Part shown: piece by piece, positions 63,980 to 64,000 of the stretch
How the letters are laid out: every line of letters begins with the position of its first letter
Position numbering within the stretch: the first letter of the stretch is position 1
Origin: an uncultured Woeseiaceae bacterium
Lineage (GTDB): Bacteria; Pseudomonadota; Gammaproteobacteria; Steroidobacterales; Woeseiaceae
Assembly (NCBI GenBank): GCA_947258565.1
Contig: CAMYJB010000012.1
Span: 26,961-90,960, forward strand
DNA: 64,000 nucleotides
Direction of reading: 5' to 3'
Notes under the pieces: model-generated
Databases searched by the model: none
What the model saw: the letters and a program-made list of their open reading frames with translations, nothing else
What the model was told of the DNA's origin: nothing
Translations under genes and position numbers: made by a program

Positions 63980-64000
63980 ATGAGCGTATGCCTGCTATTC
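63980..64000 (+). other. Possible start of a divergent plus-strand gene at the right edge
   Basis: An ATG at 63980 opens a frame reading MSVCLLF to the end of the window, 36 bases from the FAN1-type start. Too little is visible to name it, and a promoter for both genes would have to be very short. Confidence 0.15.

Overview
The window looks like a chromosomal segment of a free-living, high-GC gammaproteobacterium. The trxA-rho pair diverging from rhlB is the gammaproteobacterial arrangement. PlsB, SohB, YrfG-, YigB- and TrhO-type proteins, a HiPIP and a complete five-step hut pathway point the same way. A lineage near Woeseiales, Steroidobacterales or Chromatiales is a guess from gene content only. 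I saw no rRNA, tRNA, CRISPR array, transposase or prophage block. Genes are dense, with many 1-14 base overlaps and several TTG starts backed by good Shine-Dalgarno sequences.

Layout. 1-2222: rho (5' end), trxA and divergent rhlB. 2271-8593: metabolism and maintenance (nucleotidase, cysQ, DUF465, trhO-plsB, hydrolase, Atl-like DNA-lesion protein). 8604-11388: two overlapping paralogous GTPases, one membrane-anchored. 11504-15835: a coupled operon of ECF sigma factor, probable anti-sigma, Spy-like periplasmic protein, DUF1800 and DUF1501. 15948-17501: a phage tail-sheath homologue with no other tail gene. 17611-23690: D-cysteine desulfhydrase, L,D-transpeptidase, methyltransferase, M48 protease, sohB, lipA. 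24087-28171: OmpA-family protein, hydrolase, YigB-like phosphatase, gloA. 28531-35442: the moxR/DUF58/DUF4381/batA/batBC/batD cluster. 35583-40944: small envelope proteins, aromatic/aspartate aminotransferase, HiPIP, a gluzincin-type protease and a SYLF protein. 41037-48435: hutFCUHG diverging from hutI around a HutC-type operator. 48455-57174: MFS transporter, TPR protein, nitroreductase-thiolase-nucleotide-transporter operon, diguanylate cyclase. 57431-63943: YkvA-like and AlbA_2 proteins, two divergent paralogous phosphoribosyltransferases, a VOC lipoprotein and a FAN1-type nuclease fused to a DEDDh exonuclease.

The most unusual non-coding signal is a family of long hairpins at five places (4076-4159, 23823-23968, two within 28213-28495, 39806-39909). 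All share a core reading CATGGCTC...CGCTTTACTT, while the flanking arms differ in sequence between copies yet stay complementary within each copy. Three of the four loci lie between convergent genes, and one copy supplies the C-terminus and stop codon of a protease gene. Two copies are paired head to head inside a 16-bp perfect inverted repeat, like a REPIN or MITE.
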